Shown: positions 22,522 through 34,249 of the stretch, one piece after another | How the letters are laid out: each line of letters opens with the position of its first letter | How positions within the stretch are numbered: position 1 is the first letter of the stretch | Assembly: GCF_001625215.2 (NCBI RefSeq) | Contig: NC_030381.2 | Coordinates: 6,473,131-6,537,130, forward strand | From: Daucus carota subsp. sativus | Lineage: Eukaryota; Streptophyta; Magnoliopsida; Apiales; Apiaceae | Reading direction: 5' to 3' | Length of the DNA: 64,000 nucleotides | The notes under the pieces: generated by a model | What the model was told of the DNA's origin: nothing | Database searches by the model: none | Seen by the model: the letters and a program-made list of their open reading frames with translations, nothing else | Made by a program: the position numbers and the translations under genes

Positions 22522-24825
22522 TGTAATATCCCTTGTTAATATTTTATTAGAGTTTAGAATTATAGGAAATAGGAAATAAAATATTATGTGATGAATTTTT
22601 TTGTTTTTTATGATTAAAATATAATATCCCTATAATTTAATATAGTTATTATATAATAGAGATTGTTAATTTATAATAATATAATAATATTAGAATCTGT
22701 TTTAGAATAGAATTAATAATAGTAGCTTAGTAATTTGATTAGAAAGAGAATTAGCAATTTCAGTTAATAATAATAATATTTGTTAATTAGGATGATTTGA
22801 TTTTAAGTAGAATTAGTGATTAGATCATAATAAGTTTAATATTAATTATTAGAGTCCTATTAGTTGTAGGTTATTTAAAGGCCTGTATATAATCATGAGC
22901 CTTTCTCTTTAAAACACGCATTAAAACCCTAAGAAAAGATTTAGAGCCGCCTGTACAGAGGAAACAGAGGAATGACAGAGTGTGACTGCGGGTTGAAGCA
23001 GTGAGCAAGGTATTATGCCATGACCATTCATGTACATTACAGAACGATAAAGTCTTATTATTATTTTATTATTGCTAGATCTTTTGTGTTGCTGCACTCC
23101 GATATAAGTTTTGACACACCAGTAAGCTACTCATTAATATGAGTAGAAGCATGTTAAACTTGTCCATTAACCAAGATTTAAATAGGTTAAGATTTAATAT
23201 TTAATTTTCGTGTTACTATTTTGGTATTGTGATATGATTTAGGTTTTGTCCTTTCGTTATGTTCGTTATGTTCGTTGATTTCGTAGTCTGGTTATTATTT
23301 TAAATATGAGATGTAATCATGTTAATAATCTGGGATTGTTATTACTGTCAAACATATATATTTAAATCATTTTTTATATATTAGTTGTATAATAATATAT
23401 ATTAATTAATTAGAACTTACTAAGATATTTAAGTGTTAGCTGTGCTGCAACATTATTTTTGTACATATTCATATTGAGAATATATTTTTATATTTTATTT
23501 ACGTAACTCTGGAGTGTAACTTTGGAGTTTAGGTAATTTGCATGCATGACATAATTGTCGTCGTGATTTTACTTTATGCATAAATATGAGAGTGCTATCC
23601 TATTATTATACAAAGGAATGGACGTGACAGACTATTAAATTCTTTTAAAGTGAGTACTGTGATGTGTCATTTTTCGGTAATTAAAATTAAAATATTATAA
23701 TGTTTTATATCTAGATCAAGGGCATTAATTTGGCGGACTGTTTCGGATTTGTGTTAGTGCTAGAGTTCGCTATTTTCGAGGTATGAATTTCTTTATTCTT
23801 TTCTCCTCATTTATATTTTAATTACTCGTTATATGTTTTGATCGGGTTAATTATACTTTACTTGTACTTTTGGTACCCATTGTCCTATTCTGTTCGTACT
23901 CTCGGTTGTGGGCAATTATTATTATCAACTCATTTATATTTGTCTCGTTTTGTTTCGCATTTATCTGCGACATTGTTTTGTTATGTTCTGTTCAATGAGT
24001 TTGGCAATTTTTGTAACCTTTCTGTTAGGCTCTTAAACCTATCTGTGTGGTTAAATCACAGACGAGTTCATGGAGTTTGGAGTGTCTGGTGAACTCGGCA
24101 CTTACTCGTATCAGTGCTGTGAGTATACGAGCACGTCTCTGGAGTATGAGATTGTGTATAGATCATGATCGCTATTGTGTGTTTTCTTCTCGTGGATTAC
24201 CGGAGAAGGATTCTCTGTATTGTAGAAATGTTTTGTGCATTCCTTGTGTTTTTTTCTCGTGGATTACCGGAGAAAGATTCTTTGTTTTGTACTCTTCTTT
24301 GTGCAAGTACATATTCGTATAAGAGACCCATATTGTCCCCACCTCATCCGTCACTCAGCCTTACTTTCAGTTTCATTGTTAGCTCAATTGTTTTAAATTA
24401 TTGTCCTACTAATTCGCTAAATATTGTATACTGTTTCTAAATTACATTATTGGTTTTGTATTGTTTTTATTTTTGAACTCTGTGCTGGTAGACACAATCA
24501 TTCAGTTGTTTAAAATATTATTTTCTTTTAAAATTATATTCGTACTGGGCGTCTGGCTCACTCAGTTTATTTTCTTTCCGCAGGTAATCAGGGGTTAGCG
24601 GGACTTGAGATGAGTGCTACCCAAATTAGTTTGTTAGATTATTTAACAAATTTCAGGACTTGGTTTAGATGAATTTAAACTCTTATTAGTGTCATTTGGA
24701 GACTTCCGAACTACTTTTAGACATTGATATTATTATTTTTATTTCTCAGTTTTTGGTTAATATCGTTCATGTTTGATTTCGGTAATTCATTGTTAAATAA
24801 TAGCCTGAAAATTTGGGCTGTTACA
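22522..24825 (+). repeat. 3' LTR of the gag-only element
   Basis: 2,304 bp, TGTAATATCCC to GGGCTGTTACA, followed by the target duplication TTTCC. Confidence 0.93.
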
Positions 24826-25154
24826 TTTCCGACCGATTCATTTCAGACCACAATGTGGTCGTTTTTACAACTGGGTCCCACAGCTGAGCCCTGAACTTCT
24901 TTACCGACCAACACATTTCCGACCGTCATTGGTCGGTTTTGAGACAATCCACGTGTATGACACGTCAACAGTGGGCCAGATTTATCTGATACAATCCACG
25001 TGTATATGGACATGGCAACACATTTCCGACTGACAGAATCGGTCGGTTATATAACTCATTTCGGACCGATACGTCATTTCCGACTCGGTTTAAAGGGACC
25101 GACGTGGTCGGTCGGTCGGTGGTCGGAAATGCCCGCTTTTCTTGTAGTGTTCCC

Positions 25155-25333
25155 GTGCTACCACACCTATCATTAGATTCATACGTATTAGTGGATCATT
25201 TGAAATAAAATATGTATCTTACCTTTTCAATATTATCTTTTTATTTGATTAAGATGGTGATTTCATCAGTGAGCTTTTATTTTTATTTTTACTTAAATAT
25301 ATAATCATAACCATTTTAAAGAGAACATGAAAA

Positions 25334-25414
<81 letters not shown>

Positions 25415-26000
25415 GCATTTAATATTTCATGAGCCTCTCACAGAAAATATATATCATGGATCCCAGAGCTCATTATTTAGCTCAAAATGATTTGTCCTTT
25501 GCAGAAACATAACATAGCTGACTAAGTATTTTTTTGTATCACAGTGTATTTTTTAATATTATTATTTTTATAATTGATATCACCTTAATATAGTTTATTT
25601 TGATGAATCCACCCAAAAATAACGAGTGCTTGACAATTAAAAAAATTATTAATATAGTTCAACAATATTAATTAAATTAGTTGTTACAAAGTTATCTCTT
25701 ATATTTAATATTTAATATTTAATTTTAATAATAAAAAAACTAATATATTTATATGATAGTTCAATATATATAAGAATATAATTTTAGGTATTAGTTTTTT
25801 ATTTCTATATGACGTATTATTAACTCATAACATGTATAATATTTTTTAATTTTCTCAGATAGGGCTTACGTATACAAATATTTGTGTAAACCCAACACAT
25901 AAAATATAAAATAGGCAGCTCGTTATTGAGTTCAAAGAACTATACGTATATATGCACATTAGGATTATGCACGTGCCCACCTACTTTTCATATATTAATA
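25155..26000. repeat. Block C: diverged partial copy of the TCP block sequence
   Basis: Similar to 14,240-15,030 and 31,290-32,080: AGATTCATACG...AAATATGTATCTTA, ATATTTCATGA, TTATTTAGCTCAAAATG...CATAACATAGCTGAC, and a final CTTACGTATACAAAT...CACATAAA. It starts right after the CACTA end and has no TCP gene. It is much more diverged than A and B are from each other. Confidence 0.7.
25334..25414. repeat. (ATT)n microsatellite
   Basis: About 27 uninterrupted ATT triplets inside block C; A and B lack it at the matching place. Confidence 0.95.
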
Positions 26001-26951
26001 ATTTAGGAATCGGCTTTTATTTATATATTTAATATTTAATTTTTGTGAATCCTTTGTAAGTGGATATAAATTATATTTTGTATTGCAAAATGTAAACTGT
26101 GTTAATGTCTTTATGTATTATTTATTTAAATTATTATGCCTTTTCGAGAGAGTGTCATATGTGATGATTTTTTGATCGTTTATGTAGTTTTTTTGTCATT
26201 AATTAACGATTGTATAATTCTAAATAACTTTGTTTCGTTTTGATTCCTTATTTCCCTTCTTTTCTCTCCCTCGATCTTTATTTTTACATTTCCGTGGACT
26301 TTATATATTTTAATTGGGTTTTCTTTTCGTTCATTAAAGAAATGTAACCAAATTTCCGGTGCCATCTCTGCATCACCTTTGATTAATCGAGACTTATTTG
26401 AATAAGATTTCTATTTTTCTTTTTTTGATTCGCGAATTTAACTTTTACTTCAAGTTAAATTTTTTATCTAAATTTTTGTGAGACATCTATAATGCCCTCT
26501 AGTTATATGAAAGATCTTATTATTATGAAAGAAATTCTTGCTTTTAGTATTATATTCCGATACAATTAATTGACGTGAAAGTATATTAAAAATATATGAT
26601 GTAGTAAAATGTATCAAGTATATCTTATCTTATTGTGTTTTATTAGTAAGAAGGTGAAATGATATTCTATCAATTATTTTTTTATTAATTAAGGGGTCAT
26701 TTTCTTTTTTTAAAGGAATTAAGGGGTCATTTGGTTAACCTTAAATTAATATAAGTGTTTTTTTGCTTAAAGTGATTAAAGTATTTGATAAATAAGTAGA
26801 AGTCGTGAAATAAAAGACAATATTCTCAATTTTTATAAGTATTTCTTGAGTTTTACATAAAAAATACGAATAAATACTTATGACTTGCTAGAAATGGGGT
26901 TTTTAAGCCCCACCAAACAACCCCTTACTACTAAAGCAAACCTTAGAAATT
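26001..26951. other. AT-rich intergenic region, no feature seen
   Basis: No open frame with family resemblance, terminal repeats or exon pair was recognised. It contains only T-rich tracts and a short local duplication of AATTAAGGGGTCATTT near 26,690-26,735. Confidence 0.5.
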
Positions 26952-27575
26952 CTACACACACGACACTTTATAAAATAAAATTAAGGACCCCCAAAACTCT
27001 AAAAACTCTCCATTCCTCCCGGGACATTCAAATGTCATTCCATCAGAGCTAACGCTTGACCACCCCGGCGCATACGGACCCGGCATCCTCATGCCAATGC
27101 CACGAGTGAGAGCCAGCGGCACAGGCCACACCTGTTGTGGCTCGCCTCCATCTTCAGGCACCATAAAAAATCCTTTCCCTGGTACAAACACGGGATTGGG
27201 ATTCCCAGGCGCAAATCCCGAGGTCTTCGGAACACCATCCTGGCCAACAGCCTCAGCTTTCTTTTTCTCAGGGACTTCCAGGGCCTCAGAAGTGGCACCA
27301 GCAGCATTAGCAGACGGAATTGCAGTGCCAGGCCCCTGAACCATGGACTCCTCCTCACGTTCTAGAAGCCACTCAACAGTTTCACCTGAGGACTTGAAGC
27401 CCAAATCTTTCGTCAATTGGGAGATCTGAGCAGCACATGCAGCGGGCATTTTGATCTTCCTGCCCCGACCCTCCACCTTGGTTTGCTTGTCCTTCATGGG
27501 TTTTGGACCAGAACTGGTTTGTTGGGATCCGCTGTTGGCTTGGGAATCACTGTCATAATCTTTAACTGTAGACAT
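26952..27575 (-). CDS. TCP B1: small class I TCP transcription factor with altered C-terminus
   Basis: 207 residues. The TCP domain is at about 28-80 (QTKVEGRGRKIKMPAACAAQ, SQLTKDLG, VEWLLEREEES). A linker rich in A, E and K follows, then [25 protein letters not shown] at 130-153, echoing the (F/Y)W(M/I)VP and QVW patterns of class I TCPs. The ATG at 27,575 aligns with A1 and lies about 41 bases from a TATA box. The C-terminus from about residue 175 (SSDGMTFECPGRNGEF...) reads, in another frame, DNA that in D1 covers the tail stop (KNDI*) and the bases after it. B1 also lacks the sequence for the acidic/basic tail. So it appears to have lost that tail by deletion and reads through former 3' sequence. 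It is probably nuclear. Expression is not shown. Confidence 0.88.
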   Translation of the reverse strand: MSTVKDYDSDSQANSGSQQTSSGPKPMKDKQTKVEGRGRKIKMPAACAAQISQLTKDLGFKSSGETVEWLLEREEESMVQGPGTAIPSANAAGATSEALEVPEKKKAEAVGQDGVPKTSGFAPGNPNPVFVPGKGFFMVPEDGGEPQQVWPVPLALTRGIGMRMPGPYAPGWSSVSSDGMTFECPGRNGEFLEFWGSLILFYKVSCV

Positions 27576-27615
27576 GATTGCTTAATACAATTCTCTGGCA
27601 ATGCGCACAACAGTC

Positions 27616-27623
27616 TTTATATA
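27616..27623 (-). promoter_or_regulatory. TATA box of TCP B1
   Basis: Minus-strand TATATAAA, 41 bases upstream of ATG 27,575, in the same place as in A1. Confidence 0.6.
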
Positions 27624-27672
27624 GTATCTGGACGAGGCGTTATTAATTACGTGCATATATCAAAATCTGCTA

Positions 27673-27944
27673 CTCCCTCTGTCCCATTTTAACTGCCTTT
27701 TTAGAGAGATGCACACAAACCAATTTTTACATTTATGGAGGTGTTTATTTGAATACTTTTACCTAGCTACCCCTAGTAAAGTCAAACTAAACCACTATTT
27801 GTATTGCATAGAAAATATAAGGTGCATTAATGAGGGGTAGAATTGAAATTCAACTACCAAATAGTTCACGAAAACAAGAAAAAATCACTTATTTTGGGAC
27901 AACAACCAAATTCTAAAAAGGCTGTTAAAATGGGACGGAGGGAG
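27673..27944. mobile_element. Stowaway-like MITE 1
   Basis: 272 bp with inverted ends CTCCCTCTGTCCCATTTTAA and TTAAAATGGGACGGAGGGAG, flanked by TA at 27,671-27,672 and 27,945-27,946. Block A has the empty site AAATCTGGTAGATATT near 8,405-8,420, with a single TA. The ends and TA duplication fit Tc1/mariner-type Stowaway elements. The small open frame covering it is not a gene. Confidence 0.93.
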
Positions 27945-28001
27945 TAGATATTATCTCGATACTGCATTTTGTTAAATCTGGGGGTCCCATGGTATATTAT
28001 A

Positions 28002-28235
28002 CTCCCTCCGTCCCATTTTAACTGCTTTTGACTTTTTTACACGTATTTTAAGATGTTAAAAAAATCATATCTAAACATAGTTATTCTTTATAAAATTTAT
28101 ATCAAATTAAAGTTTGGAATCTAAACTTTTATTTGATATAAGAATTGAACTTTTTTATTGAGTGTAGCTATTTTTTTTTACGCCTCAATATACGTGTTAA
28201 AAAGTCAAACATCAGTTAAAATGGGACAGAGGGAG
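28002..28235. mobile_element. Stowaway-like MITE 2
   Basis: 234 bp with ends CTCCCTCCGTCCCATTTTAA and TTAAAATGGGACAGAGGGAG, TA duplicated at 28,000-28,001 and 28,236-28,237. The empty site in block A reads TATTATACGTTTC near 8,460. The interior (ATTTGATATAAGAATTGAAC) differs from MITE 1, so this is a separate family member. Confidence 0.93.
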
Positions 28236-30324
28236 TACGTTTCTGGTGTTGATTATCGAATAGATATCATCTTTTAATGGATTTTATTATCCAGGCAATT
28301 ACCCTTTTTCTATATTCGATTTTCTAAAAAATTATCTATTGTTATGTAACAGGTCATGCCAACTTGTAATTATGTATTCAATTGAGATTTTAATGATTTT
28401 TATACAGTGTGTGGAATTTAATATATCATATCAATTTGATTTTGATTTTATACGGATTTTTGATAAAATTTAATTTAGCGGAGTTGATGTTGAGTATTTA
28501 AGATTTAAGCACATTGAACAAAATATCATGCATATTGGTATAATTTCAAATATCATAAAATAATCGTACAACATTCAACATTTTTTTATGGTTAGAAAAA
28601 TCCATCAATAATTGAATATCATCATATTTTAATATTTTTAAATAATTTTAATTGAATACCATCGAATTTTTAAGCATAACTTAAAATCTTGATTGAATAT
28701 TAATACCAGATTTTGAGCAGGATTTAAAATCCTAAACGAATACTCCAAGATTCTGATACATTTTTTAAAATTCACCCCTCAACTTTATTTTTTGATTTCA
28801 TAAATGAAATAAATATTTTACAATCCGAATTGAATACACCCCTCAACTTGATTTTTTGATTTTTTTTATGTAAAAAGCATGTAATGAGACTATAATATGC
28901 TCCAATGTTTAGTCATATATTAGCATAAATTTTAAATTCATTGGAAAATATATAGTACTATTTTAAATTTCTTATACACACTACAACAAAATCCGCTAAT
29001 TTCGACTACTAGAAAAAACATATTATTGATCAATATCTCTCTTGAAAATGTTGTGTATGGTAAATGTGTCAAGGTCAAATCTCACATTTTTCTTCGAAAA
29101 TTTGGTCAAATCCCGATTTCTTAATTGGAAATATGTTGATCCAAATGCAAAAACTTGCTCATCACAGACCCAAAATATCATGATTTATTGGTGTATTTTT
29201 TGGTTATATTTGTAAACTCATTTAAAGTCTCCACATTACTTGACGTGGGACTCGAATATTACAAACTCTTTCGTTCGATCATTCCTAACGGTCTCGTCCT
29301 ACTAAAATGGATAGCCCATAAACTCATATATCGCAAAACAAATAGCACATAGCTCAGATTGTACATTTCCAACTATTATGAAATAATACAGATTCCAAGT
29401 CTTTTCCCGTAAATAGGGCCAAATTCCAATTCCGAAATCGAATAAGTTGCAATATAATGACCTAAGTGCAATACGTACGTTAAGCTCTCTATAAGTCCAT
29501 CTCAAACCCAAGAAGATATGATTTATTAGTGCAGTGATTATCATCCGATTATAACAATTTTTAGAGTTCACCCAATATGAACTTAATTGATTAATCTCGA
29601 CAACTAAAAATTTAAATTATCATTATAGTACGTGCTCATTTGTTGTAATAAGAGAAGCCACATCTTCAAATCACGGGTTCAAGAAAAATCTTATTTTTCA
29701 ATTATAACAAAACATACATCATATTATATTTTTCACTAATAAATTCACTGGTGTCCATTCCGTTATCATGTAAGTTCATATCAAATTGTCATGGTCCACT
29801 CAATACTATTTATCATGCATATTTATCAATATCATAAAAAAATTGTATAGTATTAATCTCGCAATTATAATAAATCACCTTGCAAAATGTTTGAATTAAA
29901 TTTCTGTGACCCAAATCATCCAAGAATATCATGTCGCAATGTCTCACCTCCTTTTTTGCTTTTTTTATACTCTCTAGAATTTCATGTTTTATTTGAGAAC
30001 ATTTATCAAACACATAATTATGAGCTCCACAGACCTCCATTAAGGATAAACATATTTCCTTTTGGCTTTCGATTATGTTTTGATTTTTTTTGTACATATC
30101 AAATGCCTAAATGAAAAATTGTATCAATTTACTTAAACGAAAAATTGTGTCAATTAATTTACTTAAATAATTATCAATGGGAGAAATTTGTTTTGATGCG
30201 AATTTTTTAAATAAAGAAAATGTCCTAATCCTGTAAATTCTCATCATTTTACTCATCTCACTACACATAAACTCCCCTATTATAATCAAAATCCCCCCTT
30301 CCCTAAATCAGACCTAGTCTTGTA

Positions 30325-30855
30325 TCATTCAAAGGCCCCTTTACGAAACCTAATCTTCTTGCCCATCAATACCACCTCATCATACTCGTCCTCTGCAGCA
30401 GAGCTCACCCTCGCTTCGCAGCTAACGCTGGCCTGGTTCTGGTTCATCTTCATTCCATTTTCCGCCGCCATCCCATACCCTGGCACAGACATGGGGCTGG
30501 GACCCACAGCCGCAAGTCCCGAGGTCTTGGAAACATCCTCAGCAGCTCCCTCTTTCGTCTCCGGGACTCTGAGGGAGCCATCAGCAGTTACAGTAGCAAT
30601 AGCAGGCACTGTTCCGGTTCCTGTAGCCCTAATAATGGCGGGCTCCGCTTGTTCAAGAAGCCACTGGATTGTTGCACCATCTGTGGCCAAACCCAACTCT
30701 TTGGTCAGTTGGAAGACCCGAGTAGCACAAAGAGTGGGCATTCGGATCCTACTGCCCCTACCCTCCACCTTGGTATACCTCTCTTTCTTTGGTGCCGGTT
30801 GGGAAGGACCGCCGCTCACTTGAGAATCACCCTTGAAATCTTTTTGTGAAGACAT
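30325..30855 (-). CDS. TCP B2: small class I TCP transcription factor
   Basis: 176 residues, almost identical to A2; differences seen are MSVPGYG for VSVPGYG and the last residues. The TCP domain is at about 23-76 ([42 protein letters not shown]), followed by the class I continuation [14 protein letters not shown]. The C-terminal tail is [22 protein letters not shown]. It lacks the PGKG...QQVWPVP module of B1 and the D copies. ATG 30,855 is chosen over 30,867 and 31,083 because the TATA box at 30,891-30,898 predicts transcription starting near 30,862. A large open frame on the opposite strand (30,320-30,823) is only a shadow. Confidence 0.9.
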   Translation of the reverse strand: MSSQKDFKGDSQVSGGPSQPAPKKERYTKVEGRGSRIRMPTLCATRVFQLTKELGLATDGATIQWLLEQAEPAIIRATGTGTVPAIATVTADGSLRVPETKEGAAEDVSKTSGLAAVGPSPMSVPGYGMAAENGMKMNQNQASVSCEARVSSAAEDEYDEVVLMGKKIRFRKGAFE

Positions 30856-30890
30856 GCTTTGATTCATACAATTGTGGCGATACTCGTGTG

Positions 30891-30898
30891 TATATATA
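30891..30898 (-). promoter_or_regulatory. TATA box of TCP B2
   Basis: TATATATA in the same context as A2, 36 bases from the chosen ATG. Confidence 0.6.
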
Positions 30899-33800
30899 GC
30901 CGTCGACGAAAAGCATACATCTGTTATGTACATGAAACGTACGGTCCAGATTTTAGTTATAAGATGCGAACTATATCTTGTTAAAATCTGTTGGGACCCT
31001 GTGGTATATTTTGTGCTATTATTGGTCACTCCTGCAAAATCTCTTTCAAATAAATTTATTTGTGATTGATTATACAAATTCAAACTTAATTATATACTTT
31101 GTCCCTCTTAGGTACTTTATTTGGAGACCGGATTTTGACAAAAGACCATTTTAAACAGATTTAAAAAGAAGTTATGAGACTATATTTTGTATGTATTTTA
31201 GAATATTTGTCAAGTAATATAAAAATCTGTTAAAAATGAGAGGGATGGAAGAAATACCTTATATATATATAATCTACGTGAACGTTCCACTATTATAACA
31301 TTTTTTTAGATTCATACCGATGTTAGTGGACCCTTTAAGATAAAATATGTATCTTAAATTTTTAATTTTATTTTATCATTTGATCCGGATCGTTCTACCA
31401 TCCTGCTTATATTTCTATTTCATATATTATTCTTATCATCTTCAAAAAGCTTGAAAATGTTTTATAATTAATATGTATTAAATATTTCATGATCCCTCAC
31501 AAATATATGTGTGTGTCATGAAATCGGAATAATTTTAAGATGGTTATTTAGCTCGAAATGAGATGTCCTTTGCAAAAACATCAGGTAACTGACTAAATTT
31601 TTCATGCTTTAATGTATCATTTATTATTAATATTTTTATAATTGATATTCCCTCAATAAGAGAAGTTTATTTTGATGAATCTACTAAAAAGTAACTGAGA
31701 GCTTGACAATTATAGAATAGCTATTAATGTAGTTAAATAATATCGGATAATTAGTTGATACAAATTTATACCATAAATTTAATATTTAATTTTAATAATA
31801 ACAAAAAAAATATTTATACGACAATTCAATATAAGAATAAAATTTTCCAAATAATAATTTTTAATTTTAATACACACACATATACACACAACTTATTGGC
31901 AACTCATATAATGTTTAATATTTTTTTTAGTTTTTTTATTGGCAACTCATATAATGTCTAATATTTTTTTAGTTTTTTTATTGGAAACTCACATAATGTC
32001 TAATATTTTTATCGTTTTTTTATTAGATACTGCCTACATATACAAATTTTGTCTAAGCCCACCACATAAACACCTATTTATATCTAATGTTAACTGTGGT
32101 CATACATATGTTAAATGTGAGCATAAAAGTTAAAATTCATATTAATAAGATTCTGTATTCACTACTAATATGTATGATCATTATGGTCATCATCAATGAT
32201 GTCAGTACGACTATGCATGATGATCATCATCATCATCAATGATGTCACGTGGAATTAACCTCAAATGACTGTTTTTCTATAGGAATTGAGGTAGGTAAGA
32301 TAGGAGTTGAGGTATGTAAAGACTATGTTTCTTGTTATTATGGGAAAACTTAGTTTCAAATTTATATAATGCCTAACACTTTGGGTAGATTTTACTTTCA
32401 TGCCAAATTTGATTGCTAACAATATTAGTAGAACATCATCAACTTGGTTATTGATGTCCAAGGGCATGTTACATCCTAGGTAAAAATACTACATTGAGTT
32501 GGAAATAGTCTAGTTTAAATTCTATAAATATAGAAAGTGTAAATATAGAAAATGTAAAAGGTGTTTGATTGAAAATTAATAGATTTATGATGTGTTAGTT
32601 AGGAACTCATCTAAGTTAAAACCTATTATTATCGGTAGGTTTTGCTTGTCAATGGCTAAATTTTTCTACTACTATATTTGATAAGAATTGATAGTAGTGT
32701 GTAAAGAATTGGATCTCACATTTATCATTAATTTCCTATTACATATGGTACAATAGAAAATACGCGACCATTTCCAGCAAAGATTTTCGGCTTCGGGATA
32801 GTAAATTATAGTTTAACCTATTGTGTAAGTATAACTTCTTACAACTTTATATAATCACACAACAATATTTTTGTTAAGATGTGATTATTGACCAACTTTC
32901 CTTTGATGCTAATTGTCTCACCCTCTACTTTCTTACACTAAATCTTGATACATATGGGATTATAAATTTAGTAAAATATTAAGCCCTAGGAGAGACTGGG
33001 GACAATACACTACGCCATATATGGCCTACAACAACATCAAAAAAAGGTTGCCATAACCCGAAAATATGTTGCAATAGCCTGAAAAAGGGCTATTGCAACA
33101 TAAAAGTTAAGTTGCATTTTTTCATGTTGCCCTAGGCTTCTACTGCAACATTTCGGTCCACTACTGCAACATGGGGTTTTCTGTTACAAAAGCCATGCTA
33201 CTGCAACATCTAACTACCCTATTGCAACTAAAATTTTATGTTACGTTAGACCTTCTGATTTCAAAAGAAAGTGGGACCCACACGTGGGTCCCAGCTCTAG
33301 GTCCACATGTGGGCCCCACTTTGTAGGCCACCACGTCTGTGCTACTACAACATTAATAACAACTTTCCAATATTTTACTATATTAGCTGCAACATTTTAT
33401 TAATCAAAGACAAATTTACTGAAAGGAATTGAAAATATATTGTTTAAATATTAAACAACCTAATAAATCCAACCAAATCCAAGTAGCTACAAACCAAAAT
33501 AACTACCAAATCAAAGTTTGTACAAATTCATCCTTTTTTATACATAAAATACATCATTTTCCACATAACTGAAGTGCAAGATATGTGAATCAAATTCATC
33601 TTTCTTAAGAGAAATGACTTGAACCATTGTCGAGCAGCACATATGAAGATTCCTTTAACCAATTTCTTCTGAATGTGTTCTTCACATCTGCCAACATAAG
33701 AGAATTGCAAACTTATAAGTTCCTAACGGTAGGTATTAATTAAGTATGAAAAGCTAAATTAATACATACTTTGCCCCTTTCCACCGTATAAGCTGCTAAG

Positions 33801-34069
33801 ACCACAAAAAAATAATACAACATAGTTGGATCAATATCAACAGAAGGCAGGAAATCATTTTCGATCCCAAACTTTTTATCCACTAAACTAATCAATTTAT
33901 GCTCTCATTAGTAAATAATATAATTCATTACGATATAATCAATAGTCAAGTTAAGCAAACAAGTTGTCCATGGAAACACAATATAATTTAAGCTCAATAA
34001 CATTATTGAAAAAGCAATCGCTAAATATTTGACAAGAAGGCATCTAAAATATTTTATTCGTTTACTTGC

Positions 34070-34249
34070 CTCTGATTTATGGCCAACAAGTTTATTGATG
34101 TAGTCTTTCGATACGCGAAGATCATGCTGAAGGATATTCCTGTCTCTGCTTCCGGAAGATAAAATGCATATACTCCAGGCTAGCACCCCGGTCCTTGTTT
34201 GATGTCCACTCAAATTTCGAACCCTCTTGAACTGTGTTCCATCCCATAT
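34070..34249 (-). pseudogene. Captured exon of an APC/C activator (FZR/CCS52, WD40 repeats)
   Basis: 180 bases, 60 codons: IWDGTQFKRVRNLSGHQ, TRTGVLAWS, ILSSGSRDRNILQHD, KLVGHKSE. This is part of the WD40 propeller of plant Fizzy-related/CCS52 proteins, closest in my memory to the CCS52B/FZR3 type. It is preceded by a plausible acceptor (TGCTTCAG) and ends at GAG|GCAAGTAAA, which matches a GC-AG intron donor. Only this exon is seen; the N-terminal C-box and the remaining repeats are absent. It is a fragment inside a transposon, not a working cell-cycle gene. Confidence 0.85.

Larger units (their letters stand above)
18831..24825 (+). mobile_element. TR-GAG type non-autonomous gypsy element (gag only)
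   Basis: A complete LTR element: 5' LTR 18,831-21,125, primer site at 21,129, gag ORF 21,291-22,337, polypurine tract near 22,510, 3' LTR 22,522-24,825. A 5-bp target duplication TTTCC flanks it at 18,826-18,830 and 24,826-24,830. The host sequence is the subterminal repeat region of a CACTA element. There is no protease, reverse transcriptase or integrase, so mobility needs a partner element. The structure matches the terminal-repeat-with-GAG class described in plants. Confidence 0.93.
18535..25149 (+). mobile_element. Right-hand part of a CACTA (En/Spm) transposon, interrupted by an LTR element
   Basis: The right end reads CGCTTTTCTTGTAGTG, the inverse of the CACTACAAGAAAA terminus common in plant CACTA elements. 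It is preceded by dense subterminal repeats of CATTTCCGACC and its inverse GGTCGG at 24,826-25,134. The same subterminal motifs occur at 18,540-18,835 to the left of the nested element. No left CACTACAAGAAAA end is found in the window, so the element is truncated, or its left part is the exon-bearing stretch from 16,712. The target duplication could not be checked. Confidence 0.75.

Noticed and set aside
30320..30823. Long plus-strand open frames opposite the TCP genes (also 13,273-13,803 and 7,828-8,076)
   Set aside because: They are exact antisense shadows of the TCP coding sequence. The minus strand carries the recognisable TCP domain and TATA box.
33528..33710. Minus-strand 60-codon frame in the CACTA element as a third captured exon
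   Set aside because: No family motif recognised and no convincing splice borders; left unassigned.
34070..34249. A functional FZR/CCS52 gene
   Set aside because: Only one exon is present, inside a CACTA element with precise borders and an empty site in the sister block.
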